Shown here piece after piece: positions 17,108-25,127 of a stretch of 35,998 nucleotides of DNA. Each line of letters begins with the position of its first letter. Position 1 is the stretch's first letter. Both the position numbers and the translations under genes were made by a program. The notes under the pieces were generated by a model. That model worked only from the letters and a program-made list of their open reading frames with translations. It had not been told where the DNA came from and did not search any database. Origin of the DNA: Kandleria vitulina DSM 20405 (GTDB taxonomy: Bacteria > Bacillota_I > Bacilli_A > Erysipelotrichales > Coprobacillaceae); assembly GCF_000702065.1 (NCBI RefSeq), contig NZ_JNKN01000022.1, positions 1 to 35,998 of the forward strand, in the 5' to 3' direction.

Positions 17108-18461
17108 TGTCTGTTACCATCTCTTCTAAATGTTTTTCAATAAAGCTTGTATTAAATCTTCCTTTAATATAATCGGGCTGATGAAGAATATAGAACTGAA
17201 TTGTCTGGTTTGTCTTAATGCCATCAATAACAAGTTCACCAAGTACCCTTCTCATTCTTCTGATTGCTTCCAGACGAGTTGGTGCATGTACAATGACTTT
17301 TGCAGCCATAGAATCATAGAATGGAGAAATCTGATATCCCTGATAAATAAAGGTATCAACTCTCACTCCTGGTCCTCCTGGAATATGAAGAGATTTAATT
17401 GTACCTGGACTTGGTGCAAAATTATTGTGTGGATCTTCTGCATTAATACGACATTCAATAGCATGTCCATTTAAATGGATATCTTCTTGTGCATAGTTAA
17501 GCTTTAACCCTGAGGCAATACGAATCTGTTCCTTGATAAGATCGATACCTGTGACCATTTCAGTGACAGGATGTTCAACCTGAATTCTCGTATTCATTTC
17601 AATAAAATAATATTCTCCTTCAGGAGAAAGAACAAATTCAACGGTTCCGGCATTGGTATAGCCTGCACCTTTAGCTGCCTTAACGGCATCATTACCCATA
17701 CGTTCTCTTAATTCTTCACTTAAAGCCTTACATGGAGACTCTTCAATCATCTTCTGATTTCGTCTTTGAATTGAACAATCTCTTTCTCCTAAGTGAATAA
17801 CATGTCCATGTTCATCAGCTAAAATCTGGAACTCTACATGTTTAGGATTAAGAACTAATTTTTCAACGTACATATCATCATCACCAAAAGCTGCTTTTGC
17901 TTCTGCCTTGGCTGTTTCGAAAGCTTTCTTTAATTCCTCTTCCTTGTAGGCACGACGCATACCACGTCCACCTCCACCAGCACTTGCCTTAATCAGTACT
18001 GGATAGCCAATGCGATCAACAACTTCTTTTAATGCTTCATATGTATTGACAGATCCTTCACTACCTGGAACAACTGGAACACCAGCTTCAATCATCATTT
18101 CTCTGGCCTTTGACTTATTACCAAGAGCATCGATAACTTCAGGCTTAGGCCCAATAAACTTCATGCCACATTCTTCTACAAGCGCCGCAAATTCTGTGTT
18201 TTCAGAAAGAAAACCAAAACCTGGATGAATGGCATCACAGCCAGTCTGGCTTGCAGCTTCAATAATTGCGCCCATGTTTAGATAGCTTTCTGCTGGACGT
18301 GGTCCGCCAATGCACACAGCTTCATCCGCAAGCTGTGTGTGCAAAGACGTACGATCAGCAGTTGAATAGATCGCAACCGTCTCTATCCCAAGCTCTTTAC
18401 ATGTACGAATAATACGTACCGCGATTTCTCCACGGTTTGCAATAAGTATCTTCTTTAACAT
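17100..18461 (-). CDS. accC: Biotin carboxylase
   Basis: AccC carboxylates the biotin on AccB using ATP and bicarbonate. The 453 residues form the ATP-grasp fold: N-terminal [18 protein letters not shown], the glycine-rich ATP lid [11 protein letters not shown], the HVEFQILAD strand and [12 protein letters not shown], then the [13 protein letters not shown] catalytic block and the C-terminal [13 protein letters not shown] segment. It lies 2 bases after the accB stop and overlaps accD. Confidence 0.98.
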   Translation of the reverse strand: MLKKILIANRGEIAVRIIRTCKELGIETVAIYSTADRTSLHTQLADEAVCIGGPRPAESYLNMGAIIEAASQTGCDAIHPGFGFLSENTEFAALVEECGMKFIGPKPEVIDALGNKSKAREMMIEAGVPVVPGSEGSVNTYEALKEVVDRIGYPVLIKASAGGGGRGMRRAYKEEELKKAFETAKAEAKAAFGDDDMYVEKLVLNPKHVEFQILADEHGHVIHLGERDCSIQRRNQKMIEESPCKALSEELRERMGNDAVKAAKGAGYTNAGTVEFVLSPEGEYYFIEMNTRIQVEHPVTEMVTGIDLIKEQIRIASGLKLNYAQEDIHLNGHAIECRINAEDPHNNFAPSPGTIKSLHIPGGPGVRVDTFIYQGYQISPFYDSMAAKVIVHAPTRLEAIRRMRRVLGELVIDGIKTNQTIQFYILHQPDYIKGRFNTSFIEKHLEEMVTDNG

Positions 18462-18463
18462 AG

Positions 18464-18919
18464 CTATTCCTCAATGATCATGATCATCTGATCAAATTCC
18501 ACCATATCTCCTGAATCAGGTACGATTCTTGCAACCTTACCATTACATGGTGCCTTGATTTCATTCATGACTTTCATAGCTTCAATGATACAAAGTGTCT
18601 GTCCTTCTTTGACAGTATCACCTTCCTGAACAAATGGTTGCGCATCAGGAGAAGGAGCACGATAGAATGTTCCTACTAATGGCGATTTCACTTCTGTTCC
18701 TGTAATAAGATCAGGAGTCCCTGCGCTCGATTGAGCAGGTGTTGGTGCTGGTGCAGCTGGTGCTGATGCAACAGGTGCAGGAGAGACAGGAGCCTGTACA
18801 AGTACAGGCTGATTAGTTCCTTCTTTTTCCATTTCCAGCTTAAGATCATTCATTTCAATTTTCATCTTACTGATTTCCGCTTCTTCGAAAGCTTTAATCA
18901 AATCTTTTACTAAATCCAC
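18464..18919 (-). CDS. accB: Biotin carboxyl carrier protein of acetyl-CoA carboxylase
   Basis: AccB carries biotin between AccC and AccA/AccD. It has 151 residues: an N-terminal helical part, an Ala/Pro-rich flexible linker (about 43-65), and a biotinyl domain with the modified Lys116 in IEAMKVMNE. Translation begins with GTG at 18919, supported by AAAGGAG about 7 bases upstream; no ATG lies nearby. Two FabT-like palindromes stand directly before that ribosome site. Lys116 would be biotinylated by the BirA encoded downstream. Confidence 0.96.
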   Translation of the reverse strand: MDLVKDLIKAFEEAEISKMKIEMNDLKLEMEKEGTNQPVLVQAPVSPAPVASAPAAPAPTPAQSSAGTPDLITGTEVKSPLVGTFYRAPSPDAQPFVQEGDTVKEGQTLCIIEAMKVMNEIKAPCNGKVARIVPDSGDMVEFDQMIMIIEE

Positions 18920-18929
18920 TGTCTGTCTC

Positions 18930-18956
18930 CTTTGATTATCAAAGTTTGAATTTCAA
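18930..18956 (-). promoter_or_regulatory. Tandem FabT-like palindromes before accB
   Basis: CTTTGATTATCAAAG (18930-18944) is a perfect palindrome with 7-bp arms. TTGAATTTCAA (18946-18956) is a second with 5-bp arms, centred 14 bases away. Both fit the TTTGAnnnTCAAA shape described for FabT sites. They sit between the acpP stop and the accB ribosome site, so the repressor could act on an internal promoter or block elongation. The recognition by FabT is inferred. Confidence 0.65.
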
Positions 18957-18976
18957 GTTATAATTCTAAAAAAATA

Positions 18977-19204
18977 TTAGGCGTTTTCTTCAACGTAATC
19001 TACGATGTCTTTAACAGTCTTCATTTCGCCTGCTTTTTCATCAGGAATTTCAATTCCGAATTCGTCTTCGATTGCCATGATTAATTCTACTGCATCTAAT
19101 GAATCTGCTTCTAAGTCATCAGATAATGATGCTTCTAATACTACCTTATCTTCGTCTACACTTAATGAATCAATAATAATTTCTTTTACTTTATCAAATG
19201 TCAT
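18977..19204 (-). CDS. acpP: Acyl carrier protein
   Basis: ACP holds growing acyl chains on a phosphopantetheine arm. The 75-residue acidic protein has the attachment site Ser35 in ADSLDAVEL and normal helices around it. It is first in the operon, 57 bases before accB, where FabT-like palindromes allow separate tuning. A GAGGAGG-type ribosome site lies about 7 bases before the ATG, consistent with high expression. Confidence 0.97.
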   Translation of the reverse strand: MTFDKVKEIIIDSLSVDEDKVVLEASLSDDLEADSLDAVELIMAIEDEFGIEIPDEKAGEMKTVKDIVDYVEENA

Positions 19205-19236
19205 AATATTTTCCTCCTCTTATTGATTACAGGTGC

Positions 19237-19265
19237 ATGATAACACTAATGTTTTGATTTGTAAA
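19237..19265 (-). promoter_or_regulatory. Promoter of the fatty-acid operon
   Basis: On the minus strand, TTTACA (19260-19265), a 17-base spacer and TATCAT (19237-19242) precede acpP. A FabT-like operator abuts the -35 box. Confidence 0.7.
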
Positions 19266-19266
19266 T

Positions 19267-19284
19267 AGTTTGATATTAAAAACT
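19267..19284 (-). promoter_or_regulatory. FabT-like operator before acpP
   Basis: AGTTTGATATTAAAAACT has inverted AGTTT/AAACT ends and a TTTGA-n3-TaAAA core with one deviation from the TTTGAnnnTCAAA pattern. It lies one base upstream of the -35 box. It also overlaps the bioY terminator stem. Confidence 0.5.
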
Positions 19285-19303
19285 TATATTTTACCAAAGT
19301 TTT
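19278..19303 (-). terminator. Weak bioY terminator
   Basis: AAAACTT (19279-19285) and AAGTTTT (19297-19303) can form a 7-bp A/T-rich stem ending in a T run on the minus strand. It starts within the bioY stop codon. It is weak, so some readthrough into the fatty-acid operon is likely. Confidence 0.45.
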
Positions 19304-19856
19304 AATTTGCGCTATTTAATGAGACTTTTTTGTTTTGATACACAAATCTTTTTAACTTTTTTGCAAGCATAACAGATACAATGACCTTTGCAAGATCACC
19401 TGGTAAAAATGGAATTACACAAGCAGTAAGCGCAACGATAATCGATGATTTTGTGACAAATACAAAATATACTGTTCCGATTGTATAACATACAATTGAA
19501 CCAACAAGAAGTGCTAATCCCCATCTTACATACGATTCTTTTTCTCCGGCAATAAGGTTAATTAAATATGCCATAATTGGGAAACTGAATAAGAATCCTC
19601 CTGCTGGACCAACAAGTGCTGCAACGCCACCACTAAATCCACTAAATACACTTAATCCGATAGCCCCCATCAATATGTATAATGATGTGCTGATCAAAGT
19701 AACACGACGGCTACTTGTTAATGCGATAAAATAAATTGCAAGTGTCTGCATAGTAATTGGTACTCTTGTAGGAAGCTGAATGCTGATCTGTGCAAATACT
19801 GCAATCAAGCAAACAAACAACGCACACTGTACCATCTCTTTTGTTTCTAACTTCAA
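19302..19856 (-). CDS. bioY: Biotin transporter BioY (ECF S component)
   Basis: BioY binds biotin in the membrane and works with a shared ECF energising module, not encoded here. The 184 residues are almost wholly hydrophobic, with about six membrane segments. Family signatures are RVPITMQTLAIYF near the start, YILMGAIGLSVFSGFSGG and LVGPAGGFLFSFPIMAYL in the middle, and FLPGDLAKVIVSVMLA near the end. The start is a TTG at 19856, supported by AAGGGGG about 8 bases upstream. It lies upstream of acpP, next to genes that use and attach biotin. Confidence 0.95.
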   Translation of the reverse strand: MKLETKEMVQCALFVCLIAVFAQISIQLPTRVPITMQTLAIYFIALTSSRRVTLISTSLYILMGAIGLSVFSGFSGGVAALVGPAGGFLFSFPIMAYLINLIAGEKESYVRWGLALLVGSIVCYTIGTVYFVFVTKSSIIVALTACVIPFLPGDLAKVIVSVMLAKKLKRFVYQNKKVSLNSAN

Positions 19857-20039
19857 AATATATACCCCCTTGTTGGTTATAATGCCACAAATATCATTAA
19901 TAGTAAAGAACTCTTTTACATTTAGTTTGCTATACTAGTTACTTTTCTTATTGAGACTTAGTGAAATTGCTTTTAAACAGGGGAACTTTCGCCATTCTTT
20001 CATTTCATAAAAAAAATCAAAAAATACTAAAAAAAAGTA

Positions 20040-20068
20040 TTGCCAACCTCTAAAATATATGATAAATT
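20040..20068 (+). promoter_or_regulatory. Promoter of the tRNA-Asn/tRNA-Glu pair
   Basis: TTGCCA (20040-20045), a 17-base spacer and TAAATT (20063-20068) end 21 bases before tRNA-Asn. Confidence 0.7.
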
Positions 20069-20089
20069 ACTAATGCACACGAAAGAGAT

Positions 20090-20166
20090 GCCTGTTTAGC
20101 TCAGTTGGTTAGAGCATCTGACTGTTAATCAGGGGGTCGTAGGTTCGAGTCCTACAACAGGCGCCA
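20090..20166 (+). tRNA. tRNA-Asn (anticodon GTT)
   Basis: This is a 77-base cloverleaf with acceptor GCCTGTT/AACAGGC, anticodon loop CTGTTAA, T-loop TTCGAGT and an encoded CCA. Confidence 0.97.
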
Positions 20167-20168
20167 GT

Positions 20169-20244
20169 GGCGGATTGGAGAAACGGTTAACTCACATGCC
20201 TTTCACGCATGCATTCACGGGTTCGAATCCCGTATCCGTCACCA
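20169..20244 (+). tRNA. tRNA-Glu (anticodon TTC)
   Basis: This is a 76-base cloverleaf with acceptor GGCGGAT/ATCCGTC (one G-T pair), anticodon loop CTTTCAC, T-loop TTCGAAT and an encoded CCA, two bases after tRNA-Asn. Confidence 0.96.
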
Positions 20245-20256
20245 TTTGTAGACATG

Positions 20257-20286
20257 ACACACATTCTTACGAATGTGTGTTTTTTC
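20257..20286 (+). terminator. Terminator of the tRNA pair
   Basis: ACACACATTC (20257-20266) and GAATGTGTGT (20271-20280) form a perfect 10-bp stem, followed by six Ts. Confidence 0.9.
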
Positions 20287-20293
20287 TTTATGC

Positions 20294-20326
20294 AAAAATA
20301 CCAGAGCGTTATGCGCTCTGGTATTT
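20294..20326 (-). terminator. Terminator of the alkyltransferase/DJ-1 gene
   Basis: A 13-bp stem (20296-20308 with 20314-20326) is followed on the minus strand by Ts. The stop codon (20309-20311) lies in the five-base loop. Confidence 0.88.
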
Positions 20327-21319
20327 ATTATATAGCATACCTTCTTTTAAGCTTTCAGCATCTTTTCCAAGGATTTCCACTAATGCATAAGCAAATGCCA
20401 TGGCTGTAGCTGGTCCTCTAGAAGTGATCATTTTTCCATCAATGACAACAGCATCTTCTTTGTAGTTGCCTTCTTTTAAATAAGATTCAATCTCTTCACC
20501 AGGGTAAGATGTTACATTTTTTCCTTTTACAATACCAGCTTTTCCTAAAACCATAGGAGCAGCACAGATAGCAGCCACGTACTTATCTTCTTCAAAATAT
20601 TTTTTGAATAGATCTGTTACACGCTGATCATCTCTTAAGACCCAAGCTCCTCCTCCACCAGGAGCAATAAGCATATCATAGTGATCCATGTCTTCAAAAC
20701 ATTTATCAGCCATAACCTTAATGCCTCTAGAAGAAGTTACTTCTAATGTTTCATTTACTGAGACTGTATCTACATCAAGATCAGCTCTTCTTAAAATATC
20801 TACTACCCCAAGTGCTTCGATTTCTTCAAAACCGTTTGCTAATAAAACCGCAGTTTTCATTTTGTCTCTCCTTTCCAATTTCAGCAATAACAGTTTACGT
20901 TCTCTTCCACCGGCATATCCCCCAATATCTCCACTCGTTGAGATAATGCGATGACATCCTACAATGATAGGAAAAGGATTCTTCTTACATGCCTGGCCAA
21001 CAGCCTGATAGGCTTTCATAGATAACTTTTGGGCAATATCCTTATAACTTGCACATTGTCCATATGAAACATCCGCAATGGCCTTCCATACTTTCTTTTC
21101 AAAAGGAGTTCCAATAAAGCGAAGAGGCAAATCAAAATGTGTTCTTTGATGCGCCAAGTATTCTCTTATTTCCTTGATAGCTTTCTTCTTAATAGATGTT
21201 TCTTGGTATATCCCCTCTATTTTCTTATAAGAAACTCTCGTCAGGATCTCGTTTTCACTTTCAATATAAAGTGTTCCTATTCTTGTTTCATAAGCATAAA
21301 CTGTTCTACTTACTATAAT
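20309..21319 (-). CDS. O6-alkylguanine-DNA alkyltransferase (Ogt-like) fused in frame to a DJ-1/PfpI protein
   Basis: One uninterrupted frame joins two proteins. The first ~150 residues resemble Ogt/MGMT suicide repair proteins: TRIGTLYIESENEIL, GTPFEKKVWKAI, ASYKDIAQ, QAVGQACKKNPFPIIV, then GCHRII with the acceptor Cys and GGYAGG. The usual PCHR is GCHR here. After LLKLERRDK a 183-residue DJ-1/PfpI domain starts (MKTAVLLANGFEEIEAL), with a nucleophile Cys in AAICAAPMVLGKAG. An AAAGGAG site 7 bases before that internal ATG (20860) allows DJ-1 to be made alone too. The Ogt homology continues 54 codons above the first standard start (TTG at 21157) to a TGA at 21323, with only ATT or ATA near 21319-21314, so the true start is uncertain. 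Confidence 0.8.
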   Translation of the reverse strand: MIVSRTVYAYETRIGTLYIESENEILTRVSYKKIEGIYQETSIKKKAIKEIREYLAHQRTHFDLPLRFIGTPFEKKVWKAIADVSYGQCASYKDIAQKLSMKAYQAVGQACKKNPFPIIVGCHRIISTSGDIGGYAGGRERKLLLLKLERRDKMKTAVLLANGFEEIEALGVVDILRRADLDVDTVSVNETLEVTSSRGIKVMADKCFEDMDHYDMLIAPGGGGAWVLRDDQRVTDLFKKYFEEDKYVAAICAAPMVLGKAGIVKGKNVTSYPGEEIESYLKEGNYKEDAVVIDGKMITSRGPATAMAFAYALVEILGKDAESLKEGMLYNKYQSA

Positions 21320-21900
21320 GTATCATCCATTCCTTTCATTATCAAATCTACACAATGGTCAATGCCAAGCTTTCCGCTATTTAAGCTCATATGATAATTT
21401 GTGGCATCTCCCCACTTATAGTTTGTGTAGTAGCGATAGTACGCTTTACGTCTTTTATCTTTGTCTTTAATACGTTTTTCAGGACTATCTGTTCTTTCTC
21501 CATACTTATTGACAATACGTTCTGCTCTAAAATCCATATCCGCATGGATAAAGACATGGAAGACATCTTCTCTATCCTTTAAAATATAGTCCGCACAGCG
21601 TCCAACAATGATACAGTTGCCTTTATTTGCTAAATTAGTAATAGCCTCTCTCTGGGCAATAAACAGCTGATCTGAGACAGATCCACCAGCATTTGTCCAC
21701 ATGAAGCTAAATAGATTCTTTTTGTTGGCATCTTCGCCATGTTCTTTAATGTAATCTTCTTCTAGGCCACTTTCCATTGTCATTTTCTTTACAAATTCAT
21801 AATCATAGACATCATAGCCCAATTTTTCACCAAGGGCTTTTCCAATAGTACGACCACCACTTCCAAATTCTCTTGTAATAGTAATAACGCGATACTTCAT
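21313..21900 (-). CDS. Cytidylate kinase-like family protein
   Basis: This 195-residue P-loop protein has an N-terminal nucleotide loop TREFGSGGRTIGKALGEKLGY and a later IIVGRCADYIL strand, then a lid-like basic region (KRIKDKDKRRKAYYRYYTNYKWGD). These fit the cytidylate-kinase-like family that is widespread in gut Firmicutes; it is distinct from the housekeeping Cmk, and the substrate is unproven. The stop at 21313 overlaps the possible start of the alkyltransferase frame, suggesting coupling. Confidence 0.88.
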   Translation of the reverse strand: MKYRVITITREFGSGGRTIGKALGEKLGYDVYDYEFVKKMTMESGLEEDYIKEHGEDANKKNLFSFMWTNAGGSVSDQLFIAQREAITNLANKGNCIIVGRCADYILKDREDVFHVFIHADMDFRAERIVNKYGERTDSPEKRIKDKDKRRKAYYRYYTNYKWGDATNYHMSLNSGKLGIDHCVDLIMKGMDDTL

Positions 21901-21977
21901 ATTATCCCTCTTTTCTTACTCTTTCTACTTTTATTATAAAAAATCCTAGTTAAAAAGAGGAGAAAAATCACCAAGAT

Positions 21978-22007
21978 AAAAAATAAAGCAGGCCTTAGCC
22001 TGCTTTA
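21978..22007 (-). terminator. Terminator of the arginine operon
   Basis: TAAAGCAGGC (21984-21993) and GCCTGCTTTA (21998-22007) form a perfect 10-bp stem followed on the minus strand by Ts. The argB stop codon is the base of the stem. Confidence 0.92.
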
Positions 22008-22859
22008 CTCTTTAAATAATGTACCCGAACCTTCATTAGAGAAGATTTCAATCAAGATAGAATGTGGAATACGTCCATCAATAATAACTGCTTTTCTTAC
22101 TCCATTATTAAGAGCATTGGTAATACAGTCCACTTTTGGAATCATTCCTCCAGCAATTACGCCCTTTTCTTTTAGCGTGTTGACATCATCAATTGTCACT
22201 GATGAAATCAATGACTGTTCATCATCTTTATCTTCTAATAAGCCAGGAATATCACTGACTACAAGAAGGTTCTCTGCATTTAATGCTGCTGCAATCGCTG
22301 CGGCAGCAGTATCTGCGTTAATATTGTAAGAATGACCTTCTTCATCCATTCCGACACTTGCAACTACGGGGATATAATCTTTTTCTAGAAGATCCATCAA
22401 TACTTCTGCATTAACTTCTTCAATTGCTCCTACATACCCAAGTTCTTTATCAGCACATTTAGCCTTCAATAGCATATTATCTATACCTGAAAGGCCTACG
22501 GCCTTATTGCCGTGCGTATGAATTCTTTTAACAAGGTTCTTATTGACTTTACCAGCCAATACTTCCTGTACAATTTCTATTGTTTCTTCATCGGTATATC
22601 TTAAACCGTTAATAAACTTTGACTCTTTATGCGCTCTTTTTAATGCATTATTGATTTCAGGTCCTCCTCCATGTACAAGGATGACATGAATGCCAACAAG
22701 GTTCATTAGACAGACATCATTGATGACATTATCAATAAGCACTTCATTAACCATTGCATTACCACCATATTTCACAACAACGATCTTATCGTGATATTCC
22801 TGCATATAGGGTACAGCTTCTGATAAAATCTGCGCTTTTAATACAGCATGCTGCGTCAT
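22005..22859 (-). CDS. argB: Acetylglutamate kinase
   Basis: ArgB phosphorylates N-acetylglutamate, the second step of arginine synthesis and a common feedback point. The 284-residue amino-acid kinase has KIVVVKYGGNAM (nucleotide site), LVHGGGPEINNAL (substrate site), NADTAAAAIAAALNAENLLVVSDIPGLL, and GVIAGGMIPKVDCITNAL near the C-terminus. It is last in the operon, 11 bases after argJ. Confidence 0.97.
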   Translation of the reverse strand: MTQHAVLKAQILSEAVPYMQEYHDKIVVVKYGGNAMVNEVLIDNVINDVCLMNLVGIHVILVHGGGPEINNALKRAHKESKFINGLRYTDEETIEIVQEVLAGKVNKNLVKRIHTHGNKAVGLSGIDNMLLKAKCADKELGYVGAIEEVNAEVLMDLLEKDYIPVVASVGMDEEGHSYNINADTAAAAIAAALNAENLLVVSDIPGLLEDKDDEQSLISSVTIDDVNTLKEKGVIAGGMIPKVDCITNALNNGVRKAVIIDGRIPHSILIEIFSNEGSGTLFKE

Positions 22860-22870
22860 AAAATCTCCCC

Positions 22871-24088
22871 CTATGTTCTATAGTCTCCGTTGATCTTTAC
22901 GTAATCATATGTAAGATCACAGCCCCATGCTGTGGCATCATGATCTCCATCATGTAAATCAATATGAATATCTATTTCATCTTCATGTAAAATAACAGCT
23001 GCTTCATCTTCAGAGAAGGCTACACCTGCTCCTTCTTTGCAGACAAGGATTTTTCCCTTGCTTGATGATAATGAAACTTCTACCTGATTAATATCAAATG
23101 ACGCATCACTATAGCCAATAGCACATAAAATACGTCCCCAGTTTGCATCTTCACCAAACATTGCTGATTTAAACAATGATGAAGTAATAACTGATTTAGC
23201 TACAATACGCGCATCCTTGATGCTTCTTGCATGATTAACATGGCAAGTCAAAAGCTTTGTAGCCCCTTCTCCATCTTTAGCAATTCCTCTTGATAAAGAT
23301 TCACAGATAGAATACAAGGCATCTCTTACTTGATGATAAGCACTATCTTTTAATACAATCTTATCATTGCCAGCCATGCCATTGCACATAACAACGAGCA
23401 TATCGTTAGTTGAAGTATCTCCATCCACAGATACCATATTGAATGTTTCATCAACAATCTCACGTACCATTGGTTCAAGAAGATCTTTTGAAATATTGAT
23501 ATCAGATGTAACAAACGCAAGCATAGTTGCCATGTTAGGATGAATCATTCCTGATCCCTTAGCAATAGCACCAATATGACAAGTGTGTCCATCGATATCA
23601 AATTCTACAGCGTATTCTTTCTTGACTGTATCAGTTGTCATAATAGCATTAGCTGCATCATCTGATCCTTCATCATGAAGTGATGAAACCAATTCTTTCA
23701 TGTGATTCTTAAATGGATCAAGTGTCATCTTTTCACCGATGACTCCAGTAGATGCAACAATGATATCTTCTTCATTAAGAGATAATTCATCAGCTACAAG
23801 CTGACATGTCCCTTCTGCAATTTCAATACCATTATCATTGCATGTATTAGCATTCCCGCTATTACAGATGATAGCTTGTGCTACACCATTTTTTAAATGT
23901 TTCTTTGTAACAAGAAGCGGAGCTCCTTTTACTTTATTTTGAGTGTAAGTTGCTACACTTACACATGGTTGATCTGAAACGATAAGTGCCAGATCTTTTT
24001 TTGTTTTGCTTTTTCCTCTTATATTAGCAATGACACCTCCGGCTTTAAAGCCGAGAGGTGCACAAATGCCGCCTTCAATATTTTTCAT
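22871..24088 (-). CDS. argJ: Bifunctional ornithine acetyltransferase / N-acetylglutamate synthase
   Basis: ArgJ recycles the acetyl group from N-acetylornithine to glutamate. The 405-residue precursor has the self-cleavage motif PNMATMLAFVTSD, with the nucleophile Thr188 that becomes the N-terminus of the beta chain. The SGNANTCNDNG and STNDMLVVMCNG blocks are also typical. With ArgJ present the pathway runs in cyclic form. It lies 10 bases after argC. Whether it can also use acetyl-CoA cannot be read from sequence. Confidence 0.97.
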   Translation of the reverse strand: MKNIEGGICAPLGFKAGGVIANIRGKSKTKKDLALIVSDQPCVSVATYTQNKVKGAPLLVTKKHLKNGVAQAIICNSGNANTCNDNGIEIAEGTCQLVADELSLNEEDIIVASTGVIGEKMTLDPFKNHMKELVSSLHDEGSDDAANAIMTTDTVKKEYAVEFDIDGHTCHIGAIAKGSGMIHPNMATMLAFVTSDINISKDLLEPMVREIVDETFNMVSVDGDTSTNDMLVVMCNGMAGNDKIVLKDSAYHQVRDALYSICESLSRGIAKDGEGATKLLTCHVNHARSIKDARIVAKSVITSSLFKSAMFGEDANWGRILCAIGYSDASFDINQVEVSLSSSKGKILVCKEGAGVAFSEDEAAVILHEDEIDIHIDLHDGDHDATAWGCDLTYDYVKINGDYRT

Positions 24089-24098
24089 GATATTCCCC

Positions 24099-25127
24099 CT
24101 AGAAAGATGGCCCTACCATCTGTAAGCCAGTCTCTTCTGGTAATCCATACATAAGATTCATATTCTGAATAGCCTGACCAGCTGTTCCTTTGATCATATT
24201 GTCAATTGTAGAGGCAATAATCAATGTATGGTCCCTTTCATCCATATGCAATGAAATATGACAATCATTGGTGTATGTGACAAATTTCAAGTCTGCGTTC
24301 TTTCCTAATGGAAGCACATGGACAAATCTTTCATTTTGATAAGTTTCCTTATAGATTTTATAGATTTCATCTAAATCCTTATCGACTTTCACATAAATAG
24401 TAGACACGATTCCTCGATTAACAGGAAGAAGATGAGGTACAAAAGTCACTGTGACTTTTTTATCAGCCATAAGACTTAATTCCTGTTCAATTTCTGGTGT
24501 GTGACGGTGATTGCCAGCCTTATAAGGATGGAATGATTCGTTTGTTTTTGTAAAATGTGTATCTTCCGTAAGCTTCTTTCCTGCTCCGGTAGTTCCTGAG
24601 GCCGAATTAATGATAATATGGTCTGACGCATTCAAATGATGCGAAAGAAGTGGATATAGACCGAGGCATACGCTTGTTGGATAACAGCCAGGATTGCCGA
24701 TTATACTTGCTTGTTTAATGGCATCTCTGTGTAATTCAGGCAGGCCGTATACTTGTTTTTGGTGAAGGTCTTTATCTTTATATTCCCCTTTATACCATTC
24801 TTTATAATCTTCTTCATTGTGAAGACGGAAGTCGGCACCAAGATCGACGAACTTCTTTCCCTGTTCGTCGCACATCTTGGCATATTTTTCAGATAATCCT
24901 GATGGCAAACCAGCAAAGATGATATCTGCTTTTTCAATAACTTCTTCATCACTCACAAATGTTAAATCACAATGTTCATAATAGGAAGGATAGAGATCAG
25001 ATACTTTTTGTCCCAATGCACTTCTTCCTCCTACTGCAACAACTTCACAGTTGGGATGAGACAGCAATAATCTCAATGTTTCATTGCCGGCATATCCGCT
25101 TGCGCCAATGATACCTGCTTTAATCAT
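24099..25127 (-). CDS. argC: N-acetyl-gamma-glutamyl-phosphate reductase
   Basis: ArgC reduces acetylglutamyl phosphate to the semialdehyde with NADPH. From the ATG at 25127 it has 342 residues and starts directly with the Rossmann motif MIKAGIIGASGYAGNE, as the family does; the longer frame from 25160 lies within argH. The catalytic Cys is in GNPGCYPT, and the HRHTPEIEQE motif carries the active histidine. The start overlaps argH by 8 bases. Confidence 0.96.
   Translation of the reverse strand: MIKAGIIGASGYAGNETLRLLLSHPNCEVVAVGGRSALGQKVSDLYPSYYEHCDLTFVSDEEVIEKADIIFAGLPSGLSEKYAKMCDEQGKKFVDLGADFRLHNEEDYKEWYKGEYKDKDLHQKQVYGLPELHRDAIKQASIIGNPGCYPTSVCLGLYPLLSHHLNASDHIIINSASGTTGAGKKLTEDTHFTKTNESFHPYKAGNHRHTPEIEQELSLMADKKVTVTFVPHLLPVNRGIVSTIYVKVDKDLDEIYKIYKETYQNERFVHVLPLGKNADLKFVTYTNDCHISLHMDERDHTLIIASTIDNMIKGTAGQAIQNMNLMYGLPEETGLQMVGPSF

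Noticed and set aside
20175-20409. Two short plus-strand open frames after tRNA-Asn
   Set aside because: They run through tRNA-Glu and two terminators and are antisense to the DJ-1 gene.
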